A stretch of DNA of 36,363 bases from CAZEQK01 sp964514395 (GTDB lineage: Bacteria > Bacillota > Bacilli > Tepidibacillales > Tepidibacillaceae): the NCBI GenBank assembly GCA_964514395.1, contig CAZEQK010000037.1, positions 1 through 36,363 on the forward strand, written 5' to 3'. The stretch's first letter is position 1. Each line of letters starts with the position of its first letter. A program made the translations under genes and the position numbers. Shown piece by piece: positions 33,760-36,363 of the stretch. Under the pieces are notes generated by a model. That model had not been told where the DNA came from. It saw only the letters and a program-made list of their open reading frames with translations, and did not search any database.

Positions 33760-34185
33760 TTACTCCTTTTCTAAATAATACTTTTGAATCATGTTAAGAG
33801 TAAAGTAATATAGTTTCTTTCTAAAATCCCCCTCTAAAAGCATACTATTTTGTTCGTTCAAATAAAAATAATATAAATCTTCGATTAATTTTAAATCATC
33901 CGTATCTGAAATATGCTTCTTACAGAATAGAAAAATATCATTCTTTTTTAAGCAATATAATCCTTTTTCAATACATATACACCTAATTGTTTCCCAAGCA
34001 TTTTTTATTTGAGTTATAGCCCCATAATTCAATTCGTAATCAGATATCCCATCTCCTATTTCTATTACAGATTTCAGTATTCTTTCAATACGGATAGGAA
34101 CAAAATATCGAGGGTCAATTTTTGTATAAAAGCATGTGATATCTTGTCCATATATTACGATATGATATTTAATACTATCAAAGGC
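33760..34185 (-). pseudogene. Gene without a start codon, unknown protein
   Basis: An open frame of about 140 codons without ATG/GTG/TTG before 34032: 'YAFDSIKYHIVIYGQDITCF' YTKIDPRYFVPIRIERILKSVIEIGDGISDYELNYGAITQIKNAWETI... to 'NMIQKYYLEKE'. The start was probably lost by an indel around 34185, where ATGATTATATGCC stands in another frame. It is cytoplasmic, with Lys/Tyr-rich helices at its end. Family not recognised; DUF1877-like immunity proteins are possible only by size. Confidence 0.4.
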
Positions 34186-34191
34186 ATATAA

Positions 34192-34455
34192 TCATAGCTT
34201 AGGAAATCCTTTTGGAATATTATTTTGATTCCATTCATTTAATAATTTCCCCCAATTGAACCATGTCATTACTCCCGCAAATCGATAAGGGACAGGTTCT
34301 AGAAATCTAATTGGTAATTTCAAACCAGCTTCCCATACAAAGTCAGCACACCAAACAAACTCTCCATTCATATCATCTCTATTAAAGTACCCGAAGCCCT
34401 TTAGATAATCTTGGTTAGCGAACGTTAGTTTAATACTTCTTTTGGGACATCCCAC
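34192..34455 (-). CDS. Unknown ORF, probably truncated
   Basis: 87 residues from a GTG: 'MGCPKRSIKLTFANQDYLKG' FGYFNRDDMNGEFVWCADFVWEAGLKLPIRFLEPVPYRFAGVMTWFNWGKLLNEWNQNN. Aromatic-rich and coding-like, but with no ribosome binding site; its first codons overlap the 3' end of the gene at 34425 in another frame. It is probably the 3' part of a longer gene that lost its start. Confidence 0.4.
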   Translation of the reverse strand: MGCPKRSIKLTFANQDYLKGFGYFNRDDMNGEFVWCADFVWEAGLKLPIRFLEPVPYRFAGVMTWFNWGKLLNEWNQNNIPKGFPKL

Positions 34456-34808
34456 AGATAATAATGCTTTGAATAATGTTTTGTCTCAATAACGATAACT
34501 TCTTCATTCTTCTGAAATACAAGTCCTGCACCCATTTGTTCCTTAAAATCCCATCCTTTTTCTTTCATAAATTCCATGGCTATACCATAAGGATATTTTT
34601 CCTTGTATTTGTATTCCGACACATATTTAAGTTCGTTATTTGTGTCTGATATTTTCTCATATCCGCTATTTAACAACTCAAGTTTCATAATTGAAGTTAG
34701 TATCGGAATTGGATTACCCTCTTGAGTTAAAGCCCTCCCATAACTTAATATAATAAATCCAAATGATAGCACGAGAAACAACATTACAACTAATAAAACT
34801 TTTTTCAA
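34425..34808 (-). CDS. Small secreted/membrane-anchored protein, unknown
   Basis: 127 residues from a TTG at 34808 (LKKVLLVVMLFLVLSFGFII), with AGGGGTG about 7 nt upstream; the longer frame to 34838 starts before that site. One N-terminal transmembrane or signal segment, then a soluble part 'YVSEYKYKEKYPYGIAMEFM' KEKGWDFKEQMGAGLVFQKNEEVIVIETKHYSKHYYLW. Family not recognised. The Tyr/Trp/Lys-rich tail is typical of small exported Bacillus proteins. Confidence 0.55.
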   Translation of the reverse strand: MKKVLLVVMLFLVLSFGFIILSYGRALTQEGNPIPILTSIMKLELLNSGYEKISDTNNELKYVSEYKYKEKYPYGIAMEFMKEKGWDFKEQMGAGLVFQKNEEVIVIETKHYSKHYYLWDVPKEVLN

Positions 34809-34895
34809 AAAATCACCCCTAAAACTCAAATTTACCAAGTATACTATTTTACTTTTTAACTAAATACCTCGTTAGATGAATAAGAAATTAATTTA

Positions 34896-34989
34896 CCGAC
34901 ACCCTATAGCTTATAAAGAGCTGCTAATGCCTTACCAGACTTGGCAGTCTAGTGCAAGCGATTGGCTCGGTTAGTGAAAGGGAGTCACC
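34896..34989. repeat. Structured 95-bp module, copy 1
   Basis: Nearly identical to 36126-36220 (about 85% by eye, one 1-nt gap and one near the end). Shared blocks: CCGAC, AGCTTA, TGCTAATGCC, CCAGACTTGGCAG, CTCGGTTAG, GAAAGGGA. Several nested hairpins are possible. Copy 2 lies inside the large palindrome at 36108; this copy stands alone 63 nt from the palindrome at 35053. Confidence 0.7.
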
Positions 34990-35052
34990 TTTAATTTTAT
35001 TTTAAAATTTATTTAAATCCATAATTTTTCTCAGCAGTAAATTCAATTTCAC

Positions 35053-35134
35053 ATAACGTTTGGGACTATACGAAGTTGGCGAAGCCAATTTGGGAAAGCG
35101 AAGTGCAACGAACTTTCCGTATAGTCGCTGTTAT
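35053..35134 (-). repeat. attC-like recombination site, complete
   Basis: Minus-strand order: GTATAAC, spacer AGC, GACTATACG, a centre with two small hairpins (TTGGC-GAA-GCCAA and GGAAAG/CTTTCC), CGTATAGTC, spacer CCAAAC, GTTATGTG. The 9-bp stem 35064-35072/35118-35126 is perfect, as is the 5-bp box pair 35053-35057/35130-35134. The left and right spacers differ in length, as in attC sites. It lies 3' of the YdeI-like gene. Confidence 0.7.
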
Positions 35135-35232
35135 ACGCCCCGAGACAAAGCGGAGAGAGTTCAAAAAATATTTTTCGTTCATATATCCAATAATAGGCTT
35201 TCACTATTACTTATAAATTTGATTTTTTTCGC

Positions 35233-35277
35233 TTTGAAAAATGAAGGAGGGGTTAGGGGTAAATTTCATTTTTCAAA
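35233..35277. repeat. 13-bp inverted repeat with a G-rich loop
   Basis: TTTGAAAAATGAA (35233-35245) is perfectly complementary to TTCATTTTTCAAA (35265-35277). The 19-nt loop reads GGAGGGGTTAGGGGTAAAT, i.e. ACCCCTAACCCC on the minus strand. It lies 3' of the YdeI-like gene and could end its transcription; the C-rich loop is unlike the surrounding DNA. Confidence 0.55.
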
Positions 35278-35279
35278 AA

Positions 35280-35408
35280 TTACCTTTTAATATGAAAGCG
35301 TAGGCTTGTAATCTCGCCTGTTGTGATTGATTCAATTCGTTCAAGCTCTAAATCTCTAATTTTTAGATTATTTGATTGAGTATTACCTGCGATCCAAAAA
35401 AAGAGTTT
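35280..35408 (-). pseudogene. Short 3' remnant inside the cassette
   Basis: A frame without a start, 'WIAGNTQSNNLKIRDLELER' IESITTGEITSLRFHIKR-stop, about 42 codons in all. Coding-like, but no family assigned. It shows that the cassette carries more than the YdeI-like gene or took up part of another one. Confidence 0.3.
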
Positions 35409-35468
35409 CTAATGAACGCAAAGTGAGGTAATATCTTAAAGTTTGATTAATTTATTTTCTTATCGAAT

Positions 35469-35942
35469 TTACCGATCATTTAATCCCTTTCTATTGAGAA
35501 TTTTTTGCATACATTTTTCAACCCTTGACTCCCGAGTTTTGGATTGTTTGGGTGCAGAAAAATAAATAACGTATGCTCTTTGCCGTCCCGGCGTCAATGC
35601 ATCAAAAGCAGTTTTCAAGGCAGGATTTTCATCTAATTTATCTTGAAATTCTTCAGGAATTATGAGTTCTGTATTCTTTTTAAAATCCACTTTCAAACCG
35701 GCTTTTTCCACTTCAATGGCTTCATAAATATAGGCTTTCAAGATGGTTTCCATCTCAACTATTTCTCGAACATTGGTGAACCGAATCTGGCGCCCCGCCT
35801 GCGTATTCTTCCCAGGTTTGATTAGAATACCCTTGGCATCATTTAACAAGGCACCTTTGAAAAACATAAGCGCACAGTATTCTTTAAATCCTTGTATTAT
35901 AACTATGTTACTTTTCTGAAACGGCTTATTGTTTTTACTCAT
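35469..35942 (-). CDS. YdeI-like (OmpD-associated family) protein, short form
   Basis: 157 residues: 'NIVIIQGFKEYCALMFFKGA' LLNDAKGILIKPGKNTQAGRQIRFTNVREI, 'LKAYIYEAIEVEKAGLKVDF', and the family signature 'ALKTAFDALTPGRQRAYVIY' FSAPKQSKTRESRVEK. Typical YdeI/DUF1801-OmdA proteins are about 195 residues; the first about 45 (the K-W-x-K-P-C-Y part) are missing and replaced by MSKNNKPFQ. The function is unknown. The GC content of the gene is visibly higher than that of its neighbours. It sits alone between two attC-like sites as a single-gene cassette. Confidence 0.75.
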   Translation of the reverse strand: MSKNNKPFQKSNIVIIQGFKEYCALMFFKGALLNDAKGILIKPGKNTQAGRQIRFTNVREIVEMETILKAYIYEAIEVEKAGLKVDFKKNTELIIPEEFQDKLDENPALKTAFDALTPGRQRAYVIYFSAPKQSKTRESRVEKCMQKILNRKGLNDR

Positions 35943-36107
35943 AATGGTTTAGGTATATATAATATTTGTTTATAGAAAATCGTTTTCTGATACTAAGTGG
36001 AAGAAATCACGATATGATCCCCCTCTATAAATAAAGAAAAAATCAAATTTATTTCCCTTTGAAAGCCTACCTTCATTTCACCTCAAGAAAAATATTTTTT
36101 GAATTGC

Positions 36108-36313
36108 GTATAACGTTCCGTATCCCCGACGCCCTTGAGCTTACAAGGAGTTGCTAATGCCATGCCAGACTTGGCAGGCTAATGCAACGACTGACTCGGT
36201 TAGCGAAAGGGATGTGTCGCTGTCTCTACTTCTATGAAACACTTCTTGCGACCGAGGCGTACTTCAAATTGAGTTACTTCTTAGCTACGCCGAAGCGGGG
36301 ATACATTGTTATG
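36108..36313 (-). repeat. Large attC-like recombination site
   Basis: Minus-strand order: CATAAC, spacer AAT, GTATCCCCG, about 167 nt of structured centre, CGGGGATAC, spacer GGAAC, GTTATAC. The 9-bp stem 36120-36128/36296-36304 and the box pair 36110-36114/36308-36312 are perfect. The centre holds copy 2 of the 95-bp module (36126-36220) and another hairpin-rich part. It has the size of long chromosomal-integron attC sites such as VCR or above. It lies 5' of the YdeI-like gene. Confidence 0.7.
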
Positions 36314-36321
36314 AGATGTCA

Positions 36322-36363
36322 TTACCTTCTCTGGTTAACCCCAAAAAACACCTCTATTATCCT
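36322..36363 (-). CDS. Possible 3' end of a gene cut by the window edge
   Basis: Minus-strand frame RIIEVFFGVNQRR-stop enters from the right edge and ends 9 nt before the attC-like site. Such an arrangement (stop, then R'' box) matches the other cassette borders, but 13 codons are too few to identify a gene. Confidence 0.25.
   Translation of the reverse strand, partial: RIIEVFFGVNQRR

Noticed and set aside
35060..35290. A 76-codon open frame on the plus strand
   Set aside because: It runs through the attC-like palindrome and the inverted repeat; no ribosome binding site or protein-like pattern.

Overview
The window is AT-rich DNA with strong AGGAGG-type ribosome binding sites, frequent TTG/GTG starts and typical Bacillaceae accessory families (DUF2785, DUF2809, LysE exporter, CPBP protease, GNAT, NUDIX, APH-like kinases). 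This points to a low-GC Gram-positive host, most likely Bacillus sensu lato; genus and species cannot be fixed from the sequence. I see no rRNA, tRNA, CRISPR, replication, transposase or integrase gene. One 100-N scaffold gap lies at 30663-30762, and the same 55 bp stand on both sides of it.

Layout. Every gene I can support, intact or broken, is on the minus strand. They are mostly unrelated single-gene units of 0.3-1.2 kb: about ten GNAT acetyltransferases or fragments, about seven SAM-dependent methyltransferases or fragments, four NUDIX hydrolases, two APH-like kinases, two nucleotidyltransferases, an AAC(6')-like fragment, several P-loop kinases, cupins, one whole S51 peptidase and one S51 remnant, a DdlA-type D-Ala-D-Ala ligase, a NIF3 protein, a LUD-domain protein, a LysE exporter, a glycosyltransferase, a YdeI-like protein and many small membrane or secreted proteins. 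Roughly half are damaged by frameshifts (often in A/T runs), in-frame stops or clean loss of one end. Regions: 1-4460 small membrane proteins and many remnants; 4485-7400 an intact block; 7457-10002 three broken methyltransferases; 10047-12900 intact enzymes; 12958-16860 mixed; 17059-19229 ddl, phosphatase-like and DUF2809; 19309-25114 mostly broken; 25178-29476 mixed; 29575-32372 heavily decayed; 32465-36363 glycosyltransferase and a repeat-bounded cassette.

Main observation. At the right end a YdeI-like gene is bracketed by two large imperfect palindromes (35053-35134 and 36108-36313). Both have the box order of integron attC sites: ATAAC, short spacer, 9-bp stem, variable centre, 9-bp stem, short spacer, GTTAT. 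They are oriented as expected for cassettes read on the minus strand. Further, less perfect attC-like sites lie between genes (30021-30138, 21514-21557, 11156-11241), and an 11-mer equal to an attC left end (TTGTTATACGA) lies just 3' of coding remnants at three more places. The simplest reading is an old, decaying array of promoter-poor gene cassettes in a Gram-positive chromosome, with an integron-like or convergent recombination system whose recombinase is outside the window. This is inference and needs folding, a genome-wide repeat search and a recombinase search.

The genes do not form a pathway. They look like a reservoir of detoxification, antibiotic-modification and nucleotide-sanitising enzymes. 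A second hairpin family (16885-16985 and 26581-26700) and a shared 95-bp structured module (34896-34989, 36126-36220) add unexplained structure.
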